Counted from the first letter of the stretch, positions 1 through 6,874 are shown. The stretch is 12,719 bases of DNA from Deltaproteobacteria bacterium (GCA_030649435.1 JAUSKE010000080.1:1-12719), one strand, 5' to 3'. The notes: generated by a model not told the origin, from the letters alone. Numbers and translations are program-made.

Positions 1-701
1 ACCTCACGGCCATATTCGTAACCGATCATATTCATTGCCCGATAAGCGGTCCGGGTAATGATCGCGGTATCGTAGAGCCCCCGAAGAAGAAACCGGATCC
101 CCTGCCTCGCCGGACGACCGCTGAGAAACGAGACATCATGAGGATCAACGGTTTGTGTCGCTTTTTTAGGAACCGGAACCGCCTCCGGCCCCAACCGACG
201 GTAGTAGTGATCAAAAAATTCCTGGGGATGGACGTCCGGGTTGTTCCGCAAAAATTCGCCCATCTGCAAACCGGTCAGGATATGCCGCCGGTAGGTAAAG
301 AGGGAGAGCATCGCAAAGACACTGTGATAAAAAACAGAGGTAAAGTGGACCCCATCATAGAGGGTATCGTACCCAAAAACCATCAACGTCGTTTCGTAGA
401 CCGCACAACCGAGCATGTAGAGGCCGATCGTGTAATCCCTCATGTGACCCAAGGCATATTCCAATTTGCCGGCCGAGAGGTTCAGGTTGGGGACGTTGAC
501 GTAACGGGCGAGGGAATGGCGTTGGAACCATTCCTTCAGGAGTCCCTGCCACTCACGGGTCCTGCGGTAAAACCGGTCATCGGGGAAAAGTCTCCGGAAC
601 CATTCACCAAAGGAGTAGAGGGCGCGGGCCCGACGGCCCATCGTAACCGCCGCTCCAATGATCGGCACACTATAAATAAAGATGAGGAACCAATCTCGCA
701 T
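1..701 (-). CDS. Unrecognised membrane protein, C-terminus cut off by the left edge
   Basis: I do not recognise this protein. The frame reads open from an ATG at 701-699 through 233 codons to the window edge, so the stop lies outside. The N-terminus (MRDWFLIFIYSVPIIGAAV) is a likely membrane segment at residues 4-22, followed by an Arg- and aromatic-rich stretch (about 23-65). A second hydrophobic region lies at about 91-110 and a third at about 119-136 (FTSVFYHSVFAMLSLF), then a basic run (TYRRH). The remainder (140-233) looks soluble, rich in Tyr, Arg and Phe. There is no clear Shine-Dalgarno sequence before the ATG; an in-frame TTG 27 bases upstream is an alternative start, and a TGA lies just above that. 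A long open frame on the opposite strand (138-797) is probably its shadow: the minus-strand reading has the membrane-protein pattern and a plausible start opposite the divergent ABC operon. Confidence 0.72.
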   Translation of the reverse strand, partial: MRDWFLIFIYSVPIIGAAVTMGRRARALYSFGEWFRRLFPDDRFYRRTREWQGLLKEWFQRHSLARYVNVPNLNLSAGKLEYALGHMRDYTIGLYMLGCAVYETTLMVFGYDTLYDGVHFTSVFYHSVFAMLSLFTYRRHILTGLQMGEFLRNNPDVHPQEFFDHYYRRLGPEAVPVPKKATQTVDPHDVSFLSGRPARQGIRFLLRGLYDTAIITRTAYRAMNMIGYEYGRE

Positions 702-783
702 AGTAAGGGGAGAAGTAACCTCTACCAATGGGGGGTAGTTTTTTCAATCGTTTTCGGGATAAAACGCTGCCTTGATTTTGCCG

Positions 784-790
784 AAAGGAA
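784..790 (+). promoter_or_regulatory. Ribosome binding site that points to a TTG start for the ABC ATPase
   Basis: AAAGGAA sits 8 bases before an in-frame TTG at 799 but 20 bases before the first ATG at 811. The spacing favours TTG 799 as start; ATG 811 remains possible because the family N-terminus is not strongly conserved there. Confidence 0.5.
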
Positions 791-798
791 TCAGTAGC

Positions 799-1608
799 TT
801 GAGCCTCCTTATGCCAGACACGAGCAGGACAGCCATTTCGATTCAGGCGCTGAAGAAAAAATATAAACAGGTTGAAGCGCTCCGCGGCGTCGACCTCCAA
901 ATCCCAACGGGGGAGTTTTTTGGCCTTCTTGGCCCGAACGGCGCCGGAAAAACAACGCTGATCAAATCAATCGTTGGGCTCGTCCGCGCTACCTCTGGCA
1001 CTCTTCGAGTGTTTGATTATGACGTTCAACGGGATTACCTCAAGGCAAAAGCAATGATCGGCCTCTCACCGCAGGAACCGAACATCGATCGTTACTTTAC
1101 CGTTCGCCGCACCCTTGAATTCCAAGGGGGGTATTATGGTCTTTCCCGAAAAGAACGACGGCGCCGCGCGACCGAATTGATGGAGCAGTTCGGGATCGCC
1201 GATAAGGAAAATGACGAATACTGGAAACTCTCCGGCGGTCTTCAAAAGAGGGTCCTCATCGCCCGCGCCCTCTTGACCTCCCCCAAGATCTTGATCCTGG
1301 ATGAACCGACCGCAGGGGTCGATGTCGAGCAACGCCACGAACTCTGGCACCACCTGAAAAACCTCAATAAGGATGGGACAACAATCCTTCTCACCACTCA
1401 TTACATTGACGAGGCGGAAGAACTCTGCAACCGGGTTGCGATCATGAACAGGGGGCAGATTGTGGAAATGGGAGAACCGAAGACACTTATTCGAAAATAT
1501 TGTCAGGAACAAACAAAGGTTTATCCGGGGAGTCTGGAAGAGGTTTTTCTCAAAGTAACCGGGAAATCAATCCATGAGGATCAGAGCTTAAAAAATGGAA
1601 AAGATTAA
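799..1608 (+). CDS. yadG: ABC-2 type exporter ATP-binding protein, YadG/DrrA-like
   Basis: This is the cytoplasmic ATPase subunit of an ABC-2 exporter, which hydrolyses ATP to drive the permease encoded next to it. Reading from TTG 799 (269 residues), the nucleotide-binding domain shows the Walker A motif GPNGAGKT at 45-52, a Q-loop at SPQEP (90-94), the signature LSGGLQKR at 144-151, Walker B ILILDEP at 164-170 and the switch His in TTHY at about 201. The domain fills nearly the whole protein, with a short variable C-terminal tail rich in Lys. Its last 14 bases overlap the start of the permease gene, so the two are probably translationally coupled. The substrate is not visible; relatives export drugs, polysaccharides or lipids. 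The start is uncertain between TTG 799 and ATG 811. The symbol is assigned by resemblance of the pair to E. coli YadG/YadH, which is itself of unknown substrate. Confidence 0.92.
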   Translation: MSLLMPDTSRTAISIQALKKKYKQVEALRGVDLQIPTGEFFGLLGPNGAGKTTLIKSIVGLVRATSGTLRVFDYDVQRDYLKAKAMIGLSPQEPNIDRYFTVRRTLEFQGGYYGLSRKERRRRATELMEQFGIADKENDEYWKLSGGLQKRVLIARALLTSPKILILDEPTAGVDVEQRHELWHHLKNLNKDGTTILLTTHYIDEAEELCNRVAIMNRGQIVEMGEPKTLIRKYCQEQTKVYPGSLEEVFLKVTGKSIHEDQSLKNGKD

Positions 1609-2365
1609 CTTCAGGGGATTTCTGACACTCGTCGAACGGGAGTATTATCGCTTCTTTCGTCTCGCGGTGCAGACCATCTTTCCGCCGATCATCACGACGC
1701 TCCTCTTTATCCTGATCTTCGGTTATTCCCTCGGTGAAAAAATTCAGACGATCAACAATCTCCCCTACATTCTTTATATCCTCCCCGGCCTCGCCGCGAT
1801 GGGGGTGATCAGCAACTCTTTCTCCAACAGCTCGACCTCCCTCTTTATGGCGAGGATGGACCGGAGCATCGAGAATATTCTCGCCGCACCGCTCTCTCAC
1901 CTGCAGATCGTCGGTTCCTTCGTGATCGGTGGCGTTACCCGGGGACTCGTTGTCGGTTTGACCACACTGATTGTCGCCAAGGTGATGACCCCTCTCACTT
2001 TTTCCTCTCTGCTGGGGACCTTGCTCTCTCTCGTCCTGATCTCGGTCACCTTTTCGTCGTTGGGGATTATCGCCGCCCTCTGGTCGGAGGACTGGGATCA
2101 CTTGGCCACCTTCACAAACTTTGTGATCACGCCGTTCCTCTACCTCGGTGGGGTTTTTTACTCCATCACTATGCTCCCGCCATTCTGGCAGAAGGTTTCC
2201 TACTTTAACCCGATTTGGTATCTGGTGGACGACTTTCGGAGGCAGGTGCTGGGGATTGGGGATCTGCCGGCGTGGCAGTCGCAACTGGTTCTTTGGGCTC
2301 TGGCACTGTCGACGTTTCTGATGGCGGTGCGGCTATTCCAGAAGGGGTGGAAGCTGATCCACTAG
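1595..2365 (+). CDS. yadH: ABC-2 type exporter permease, YadH-like
   Basis: This is the inner-membrane permease partner of the ATPase just upstream (14-base overlap). At 256 residues it matches the size of E. coli YadH and resembles it closely in pattern: an N-terminal cytoplasmic amphipathic stretch, then about six membrane segments. Recognisable family motifs include YILPGLAAMGVISN (about residues 62-75), an IENILAAPLSH segment (about 91-101) typical of the ABC2_membrane coupling region, and TPFLYLGGVFYSITMLPPFW (about 182-201), followed by NPIWYLVDDFR. It should act as a dimer with two ATPase subunits. Ligand or cargo cannot be read from the sequence. The last 161 bases are also read on the other strand as the tail of the cold-shock-domain protein. 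No terminator is evident after the TAG. Confidence 0.92.
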   Translation: MEKINFRGFLTLVEREYYRFFRLAVQTIFPPIITTLLFILIFGYSLGEKIQTINNLPYILYILPGLAAMGVISNSFSNSSTSLFMARMDRSIENILAAPLSHLQIVGSFVIGGVTRGLVVGLTTLIVAKVMTPLTFSSLLGTLLSLVLISVTFSSLGIIAALWSEDWDHLATFTNFVITPFLYLGGVFYSITMLPPFWQKVSYFNPIWYLVDDFRRQVLGIGDLPAWQSQLVLWALALSTFLMAVRLFQKGWKLIH

Positions 2366-2603
2366 TCTGCGGACGGGGGTAAAATTTAATGTAGGTCGCC
2401 CGGAGACCGCGAGGGGTTCGGGAGACATCGAAACCGACGATCATCCCTTCCTTGATCTCGCTCCGTTTCCGCTTTTCCCCCACCATCCGAACCTCGTCCA
2501 AATGAAAATAAACCTCGTGCCCCTGGGGATCGCGGATGAAGCCGTAACCGGCATGCTGAAAGTATTTGCTGATTTTGCCCTTCTTAAACGTATCCTCTTC
2601 CAT
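2205..2603 (-). CDS. Cold-shock-domain protein with a disordered Pro/Ser/Ala-rich tail
   Basis: Residues 7-75 form a cold-shock (S1-like OB-fold) nucleic-acid-binding domain. The RNP1-type motif is HAGYGFIRD (17-25) and the RNP2-type motif is VYFHLDEV (31-38), with the basic loop GEKRKR and the final strands GLRATYIKFYP. Such proteins bind single-stranded RNA or DNA and act as RNA chaperones or anti-terminators. Residues 76-132 are low-complexity, dominated by Pro, Ser, Ala, Thr and acidic residues, and almost certainly disordered. That tail (from about residue 80) lies entirely antisense to the end of the YadH-like permease gene, a 161-base convergent overlap. The start is the ATG at 2603-2601; only a weak ribosome binding site is seen. 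The domain call is firm; the tail is supported only by the absence of any earlier stop. It diverges from the antitoxin-like gene across a 108-base gap. Confidence 0.82.
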   Translation of the reverse strand: MEEDTFKKGKISKYFQHAGYGFIRDPQGHEVYFHLDEVRMVGEKRKRSEIKEGMIVGFDVSRTPRGLRATYIKFYPRPQTSGSASTPSGIAAPPSETSTVPEPKEPVATATPADPQSPAPASESRPPDTKSG

Positions 2604-2674
2604 GGGGCCGGAAGCTACTTGAAGCGACCTGATTAATCAACGGCTATATCCCACCCCCCGCAAGAGAATGGCTA

Positions 2675-2704
2675 TTGACAGACTATAATTAAGACTATTA
2701 TAAT
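2675..2704 (+). promoter_or_regulatory. Sigma-70-type promoter for the Phd-like/nucleotidyltransferase pair
   Basis: A perfect TTGACA (-35) at 2675-2680 and a perfect TATAAT (-10) at 2699-2704 are separated by 18 bases. Transcription would start at about 2711, essentially at the ATG at 2712, so the message may be leaderless. A second TATAAT at 2684-2689 is too close to this -35 box to pair with it. Confidence 0.75.
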
Positions 2705-2708
2705 AGTC
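2693..2708 (+). promoter_or_regulatory. 16-bp perfect palindrome overlapping the -10 box, probable operator
   Basis: GACTATTATAATAGTC reads identically on both strands and contains the -10 hexamer. A half-site copy, GACTATAAT, begins 12 bases upstream at 2681. Such a site would let a bound dimer block RNA polymerase. By analogy with Phd/YefM antitoxins, which bind palindromes in their own promoters, the product of the next gene is the likely binder. The palindrome is seen directly; its function is inferred. Confidence 0.6.
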
Positions 2709-2711
2709 CTT

Positions 2712-3059
2712 ATGAACACTTCCCTTCTGAATATAGACTTTGTCCCCCTCACCGAGGTCAAGGCGAAGCTCTCTGAGAAGGTCGCCCGGGTCGGTCAAGA
2801 AAACCGACTCTTGGCGATCACCTTGAACGGCAAGCCGACCGTCCTGATGTTGCCTTATGCCGAATTCCTCAAATGGGTCCAGAAAAAGGAAAAGGGGGAA
2901 TCGGGAAGAACCATTGATTTTAAAGAATGGGAAAAAGGATCCAAACAACGCCGTGAGGTAAGCCAATCGATCAAAGACCTTTTCGACCTTTCACTCCTGA
3001 CCCGGAAGGGTCAAAAGCCGTACAAAAGAGATGCCCTTAAAAAATTCAAAAAGGTTTAA
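2712..3059 (+). CDS. Phd/YefM-like antitoxin candidate with a long basic C-terminus
   Basis: The N-terminal half (about residues 10-55) has the Phd/YefM antitoxin pattern: VPLTEVKAKLSEKVARV, then a strand LLAITLNGKPTVLMLPYAEF matching the family's 'ITRNGKPVAVLLPYEEY' type. That domain dimerises, binds its own operator and neutralises a partner toxin. Residues 56-115 are highly charged with many Lys and make the protein longer than a typical 75-90-residue Phd antitoxin; this part may hold the toxin-binding segment. The ATG lies 8 bases after a perfect -10 box within a palindrome, with no ribosome binding site and no good later start, so leaderless translation is likely. It overlaps the nucleotidyltransferase gene downstream by 29 bases, as antitoxin-toxin pairs often do. 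Family assignment is by motif recognition; activity is inferred. Confidence 0.72.
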   Translation: MNTSLLNIDFVPLTEVKAKLSEKVARVGQENRLLAITLNGKPTVLMLPYAEFLKWVQKKEKGESGRTIDFKEWEKGSKQRREVSQSIKDLFDLSLLTRKGQKPYKRDALKKFKKV

Positions 3060-3666
3060 AGAAAAAATAAAGGATGCTGCTGCGGAGACTAACCTTGCCA
3101 GGCGGGGCGTCAAAATCGCATCGGTGATCGCGGAGGCCTTGAGGACGATCGATCAGGACCCTATCCTTGTCGGGGGGGCCGCCGTTGAGTTTTACACAGA
3201 GGGCCAATACGCCACATCCGATATTGATATGCTAGCACCGGGAGGTCCTGAATTATGGGAGACCATGAAAGAACTTGGTTTTGAAAGGCGCGGCAAGGAT
3301 TTTATCAACAAAGAATTAGAACTTTATGTAGAATTCCCAGGGTATGGTTTGAAGGAAGAAAAAAGTGACACGCTCAACATTGATGGTATTCTTCTCCAGA
3401 TTATTTCGCGGGAAGACCTGATTGTCGACCGGTTGGCCTCTTACAAATTTTGGAAGATGGCTCTGGATGGGCTCAATGCCCTTCTGCTTCTGGAACAGGG
3501 GGAATGGGACCCGGAACGATTGCAAAAACGGGCCAGGCAAGAAAACGTGTTGGATGCCCTGGAATGGATAGAAAAGATCTATCAGGAAATTGCTCGTAAA
3601 AAACTCGACAAAAAAGAGGCGACGCAAAGACTCCAAGAATGGTTGAGGAAAAAACATCTCCCTTGA
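3031..3666 (+). CDS. Nucleotidyltransferase-fold protein (DUF6036/AbiEii-like), putative toxin
   Basis: The protein of 211 residues shows the minimal nucleotidyltransferase signature: a Gly pair in LVGGAAVEFYT (47-56), then TSDIDM with candidate metal-binding Asp64 and Asp66, and a possible third carboxylate at Glu101 in LYVEFPG. The segment IISREDLIVDRLASYKFW (124-141) matches the conserved helix that follows the core in DUF6036 and AbiEii-type proteins. The C-terminus (160-211) is helical and basic. Related enzymes transfer nucleotides to RNA or protein targets, and several act as toxins of abortive-infection or toxin-antitoxin systems. Its start overlaps the Phd-like gene by 29 bases and its end overlaps the VKOR-DsbA gene by 28 bases. 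The pairing with a Phd-like gene supports a toxin role, but it could instead be the antitoxin-like partner, as in MNT/HEPN systems; no HEPN gene is visible nearby. Target unknown. Confidence 0.75.
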   Translation: MPLKNSKRFKEKIKDAAAETNLARRGVKIASVIAEALRTIDQDPILVGGAAVEFYTEGQYATSDIDMLAPGGPELWETMKELGFERRGKDFINKELELYVEFPGYGLKEEKSDTLNIDGILLQIISREDLIVDRLASYKFWKMALDGLNALLLLEQGEWDPERLQKRARQENVLDALEWIEKIYQEIARKKLDKKEATQRLQEWLRKKHLP

Positions 3667-4916
3667 TCTTACCCGGAACTTCAAGTAAGAAATCGTTGAT
3701 GGAAACCAGTCTCCGCAAAGGGGCCATTGTCGGATTGATCCTTGTCGGTCTTGTTGGGGTTGTCATTTCTGGAGTCACCACCGCCCACCACTACAAAATT
3801 GCCGGCAACGGTTTTGAGGAGAAGAGTTTTTGCTCTCTCTCTGAGTTCGTCGATTGCGATGTCGCCATCGCGAGCCCTTATTCCAAGTTTTTAGGGATCC
3901 CTGTCGCCGAGTTGGCGTTACTTTTCTTTCTCTTTGTCTCCGGGGCCTCCGTTTACGCCTGGTTCTCCGAAAAAAGAGGAGGGGCGACGCTTTCATTCTT
4001 GCTCGCCGCCTCACTCGTCGCACTCGGCTACTCAGGTTACATGGCCTGGGTCTCCTTCGCCAAGCTGCATGTCCTCTGCCTCCTCTGCAGCGGTCTTTAC
4101 CTCACCATTTTTGTTTTTATAATTCTGCTCCTCGTCGCCTTAAGGCTCTCCCCTTTTAAGATCCCATCGTTCCTGATCCATTACGTCGGCCGGAGTTTTG
4201 CGAAGGGGGAGGAGAATTCACACCTGGCGGGACATCTGGTCGCCACCGGCATTTTTTTCGCCCTCGGTCTCCTCTTTTTCTTCGGTTTCAACCCGCAGGC
4301 CCACAGTCGTTCGAAGCCTTTTAATAAGGAAGCGTTTGTCCGTTTTTACAACTCGGCCCCCCAACAGGAGATCTTGATCCCTGAAGGACGCCCCTCCTGG
4401 GGTGACCCGAACGCCAAGGTGACCTTGGTCGAGTTTTCCGACTTTGAATGCCCCTTCTGTCGGCGAGCCGCCTTCAGCATCAAACCATTTTTGGGGGAAT
4501 ACCGAAAATCGGTTCGATTGGTGATGATGCATTACCCGCTCGACATGTCCTGCAACCCCAACGTGCAGCACCCGATGCATGAGAGTTCGTGCCTCGCCGC
4601 CAAGGCTGCTTCTTGCGCCCATCAAAAAGGGAAATTCTGGGATTATTCCGAACTTGTCTTCAAAAACCAAAAGCGGCTTTCCCGTAATACCCTCGTCGCA
4701 CTCGCCAAACAGGTTGGTTTAGAGGAAGAATCGTTCTCCCGTTGTCTCGCCTCGGATGAGGCGAACCAAGTGATTCAGGAAGATATCGCCCTCGGCACCA
4801 AACTGATGGTGCACGGAACCCCTTCGCTCTTCGTCAATGGCCGGCTCCTTCCCGATTGGACAAACCCCGATAAACTGCAGGCGGTCGTCGAGGCGGAATT
4901 AAAAAATCAGAAGTAA
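3639..4916 (+). CDS. VKOR-DsbA fusion, disulfide-bond-forming membrane protein
   Basis: This fusion makes disulfide bonds in periplasmic proteins and passes electrons to quinone, doing the work of DsbA plus DsbB. Numbered from ATG 3639 (425 residues): a membrane segment at about 29-48, the VKOR loop cysteines Cys65 and Cys73 (CSLSEFVDC), membrane segments at about 88-107 and 117-139, the VKOR quinone-site motif CLLC at 147-150 in the next segment (to about 168), a further segment at about 198-217, then a DsbA-like thioredoxin domain (about 245-425). The latter has the active site CPFC at 271-274 and the cis-Pro in GTP at 393-395. Additional cysteines at 305, 318 and 326 are a feature I associate with this family. 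The start overlaps the upstream gene by 28 bases; ATG 3699 (residue 21) is an alternative that removes the overlap, and neither has a strong ribosome binding site. Only 3 bases separate its stop from that of the convergent DUF4340 gene. Confidence 0.92.
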   Translation: MVEEKTSPLILPGTSSKKSLMETSLRKGAIVGLILVGLVGVVISGVTTAHHYKIAGNGFEEKSFCSLSEFVDCDVAIASPYSKFLGIPVAELALLFFLFVSGASVYAWFSEKRGGATLSFLLAASLVALGYSGYMAWVSFAKLHVLCLLCSGLYLTIFVFIILLLVALRLSPFKIPSFLIHYVGRSFAKGEENSHLAGHLVATGIFFALGLLFFFGFNPQAHSRSKPFNKEAFVRFYNSAPQQEILIPEGRPSWGDPNAKVTLVEFSDFECPFCRRAAFSIKPFLGEYRKSVRLVMMHYPLDMSCNPNVQHPMHESSCLAAKAASCAHQKGKFWDYSELVFKNQKRLSRNTLVALAKQVGLEEESFSRCLASDEANQVIQEDIALGTKLMVHGTPSLFVNGRLLPDWTNPDKLQAVVEAELKNQK

Positions 4917-4919
4917 TTT

Positions 4920-5456
4920 TTATTGCGGCTGACTCTCTGGAATCTTCTTCACAAATCGCAAAACATCCGGCTGGTGGATCTGGAGCAGGTAGACCGGTGC
5001 GGTATAGAGCGTTTCCCCTTCCTTCATATAGAGGTTTCCCCCAACGGGAGTTTTCGCGCCAAAACGGAGTTCTTTCACCTCCCCCTTTTCGGTCTTGAGG
5101 GTCACGATGAGCGATGGGTGGTCGAGCCCATATTTTTCCAGTGAATCGACACTGTCAGCCAGTTTTGCACGGGCCTTAAAGGAGGCGAAATCCCTTAGGA
5201 ACCATTGGACCTGTTCTGGATCAGCCGCTCGTTCCGCTCGCTCCTCCGGCTCGACGAGCTTCCAGTCAATGCCATCTTTTTTGATGACAACCTTTCTCTC
5301 ACCATCCGAGAGTGAAAATTCGTCGATCGTTTTCTCGTTGAAGCTATAGACCGGAACCTCTTGAAGAGGAGACTCCTTCTTTTCAAAAAATTGGGTATAG
5401 AGAAGAAGGGATGCAAAAAGAACAAAGGCGACAATCGTTGGGACAAACCGTTTCAT
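4920..5456 (-). CDS. DUF4340 domain protein, partner of the GldG-like protein
   Basis: The protein of 178 residues has one N-terminal membrane anchor (residues about 4-21, VPTIVAFVLFASLLLYT) and then an extracytoplasmic domain. The pattern YGLDHPSLIVTL followed by LRFGAKTPVGGNLYMK and LYTAPVYLL is that of DUF4340. Members of this family are routinely encoded beside GldG-type proteins and ABC-2 permeases; their biochemical role is not established. The start at 5456 is chosen because GGGGGA lies 7 bases upstream, because it gives a proper membrane anchor, and because the ATG follows the GldG-like stop by 2 bases. The frame remains open further upstream to 5633 but that stretch lies inside the GldG-like gene. 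It is the last gene of the minus-strand operon and is shorter than many DUF4340 proteins of 300 or more residues, so it probably carries a single copy of the domain. Confidence 0.85.
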   Translation of the reverse strand: MKRFVPTIVAFVLFASLLLYTQFFEKKESPLQEVPVYSFNEKTIDEFSLSDGERKVVIKKDGIDWKLVEPEERAERAADPEQVQWFLRDFASFKARAKLADSVDSLEKYGLDHPSLIVTLKTEKGEVKELRFGAKTPVGGNLYMKEGETLYTAPVYLLQIHQPDVLRFVKKIPESQPQ

Positions 5457-5458
5457 GG

Positions 5459-6874
5459 TTACATCCCCCGCCGTCGCCACCAGACGATCCCCGCGGCGAT
5501 AAGAAAAAGAGCGGGGTAACCAAACTGGGTGAAATAAAAAATAAACCGCGCCTTCCCTTCGGTGAGTGATATTGTCCGAAGCTCCGGTTTTGTTGGCCGG
5601 ATCGCCAAACTGTCGCGCGTTCCGGAGAGCCACGAAACCATATTCAGAAAGAGATCCATATTGCCCGGGATCTGAATAAGTCCGTTAGCCACAAAATCGG
5701 AATCCCCCACCACAATCGCGTGCGGCGCATCCCCTCCCACCGCGATGGCCAGGGTGAGCGGGCCGGCAAAATCTTTCCCCTTCTCAAACTTCGGTGACAC
5801 CTTTTCTGAGATATTAATTTCCCCCCACGCCTCGGCAGAGGTGGTGAGCAAATCTTCTGTCTTAAATGTATCAACCGTTGGCTTTCCCTTCACCAGACTC
5901 TTGGCGAGATAAAAGATCGGGCTCATCCCCTTGTTCTTCAAAGAGGCCGTAACCTCATGATCCGAGAGGAGCGGTGCCGGGTAGTGGGGCCCCAAGAGAA
6001 AATGTTTCTTTGGATCGATGACGAGATCATTCTGCGCCGTCACCCCCAAAAAGTTGAAGATCCGAGGACAGGGGTTGGGGAGGAGAGGGTCTGTTAAGAT
6101 CAAAATAGACGCTGTGCGCCCGACTTTTTTCAAAGCGCCAATCAACAACTCTTCTTCATTCTCAGTCAACGGCATCGAAGGGGAGGCGATGACAAGAACA
6201 GAAAGATCTTCGGGGAGGGGGCTACCGGTCAAAAGGTTCAACATCTTGACCTCATTATTTTCCTTTTCGAGATACCCCTTGATCTGGGCATAACCGTTCG
6301 GGCCAGTCTCCTCCAGGTTTCGCTCTCCATGACCGGTCAGAAAATAAACAACTTTTTTGGAACCTTCCGTCACGGTCAGGATGGCGTTGGTAAAGAGTGA
6401 TTCGCCGGTAAACTCCGGCAACGCTTCTTCAGAAGAGCGGTCGTAACCAAAGAGCTGGCTCTTATAAATATCTTTTCTCTGCGTTCCACTCCTAACAATA
6501 ATAGTCCCATCGGTGGTCAGATTTTCCGCCAACGCTTTTTGCACCTCGAGGTCCGGGTCGACCATCTCAAAATGGATGTTGGGGGAAAGGTAGCTATACT
6601 CTTTCAAGACATCGTTCACCTTTCTCTTGATAAAAACGTCATCAAAGCCCTCTCCCCTTCGAAAGAAGGCGATGATTTCCACCTTTTGATTCAGACGCGA
6701 CAAAACCTGTTTTGTCTGATCGGAGAGAGAGAGCTCCTTATGCGCCGTAAAATCCCACCGGATATGACGACGATCGATGATGCCGTAGAGAACAGCCACA
6801 ATCGCCACCACCGCTCCTGTAAAGAGGAGGGCATTCGTCCCGTATTTGAGTCGACGAGTCTGTTCGAGCTTCAT
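5459..6874 (-). CDS. GldG-like ABC transporter auxiliary protein
   Basis: This is a membrane-anchored extracytoplasmic protein of the GldG / ABC_transp_aux family (COG3225 type), part of an ABC complex with the adjacent ATPase and permease. Numbered from ATG 6874 (471 residues), a membrane segment spans about 14-33. It is followed by the family motif LSLSDQTKQVLSRL and strands KVEIIAFFRRGEGFDD, the segment VVYFLTGHGERN at about 175-186, a GDSDFVANG motif near the C-terminal third, and a last membrane segment at about 451-466 ending in WWRRRGM. The function of the family is poorly understood; in Bacteroidetes GldG is needed for gliding, but its wide relatives are not linked to gliding. ATG 6874 shares an ATGA overlap with the permease stop; ATG 6880 is only 2 bases from the ribosome binding site and is less likely. 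A 2-base gap leads to the DUF4340 gene. Confidence 0.9.
   Translation of the reverse strand: MKLEQTRRLKYGTNALLFTGAVVAIVAVLYGIIDRRHIRWDFTAHKELSLSDQTKQVLSRLNQKVEIIAFFRRGEGFDDVFIKRKVNDVLKEYSYLSPNIHFEMVDPDLEVQKALAENLTTDGTIIVRSGTQRKDIYKSQLFGYDRSSEEALPEFTGESLFTNAILTVTEGSKKVVYFLTGHGERNLEETGPNGYAQIKGYLEKENNEVKMLNLLTGSPLPEDLSVLVIASPSMPLTENEEELLIGALKKVGRTASILILTDPLLPNPCPRIFNFLGVTAQNDLVIDPKKHFLLGPHYPAPLLSDHEVTASLKNKGMSPIFYLAKSLVKGKPTVDTFKTEDLLTTSAEAWGEINISEKVSPKFEKGKDFAGPLTLAIAVGGDAPHAIVVGDSDFVANGLIQIPGNMDLFLNMVSWLSGTRDSLAIRPTKPELRTISLTEGKARFIFYFTQFGYPALFLIAAGIVWWRRRGM

Noticed and set aside
722..744. Hairpin CTACC/GGTAG followed by six T on the plus strand, terminator-like, upstream of the YadG-like gene
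   Set aside because: The stem has only 5 pairs with a 7-base loop, and no plus-strand gene lies upstream within the window for it to terminate. An attenuator role is possible but unsupported.
138..797. Plus-strand open frame of 219 codons at the left end
   Set aside because: It is antisense to the unrecognised membrane protein, has no recognisable motif and ends at 797 inside the leader of the ABC ATPase gene. The minus-strand reading has the better protein-like pattern.
1550..2284. Minus-strand open frame of 244 codons
   Set aside because: It is a shadow of the YadH-like permease: very rich in charged residues, with no motif, and opposite a clearly recognised membrane protein.
2630..2639. 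10-bp palindrome TGATTAATCA in the leader of the cold-shock gene
   Set aside because: It is short and AT-rich, with no second copy nearby, so it cannot be told from chance.
4902..4921. AAAAAT / ATTTTT inverted repeat between the convergent VKOR-DsbA and DUF4340 genes as a bidirectional terminator
   Set aside because: The stem is only A-T pairs and short, too weak to call a terminator.
5457..5633. Upstream extension of the DUF4340 frame by 59 codons
   Set aside because: It lies entirely within the GldG-like gene and would place the membrane anchor in mid-protein; the ATG at 5456 has a good ribosome binding site.
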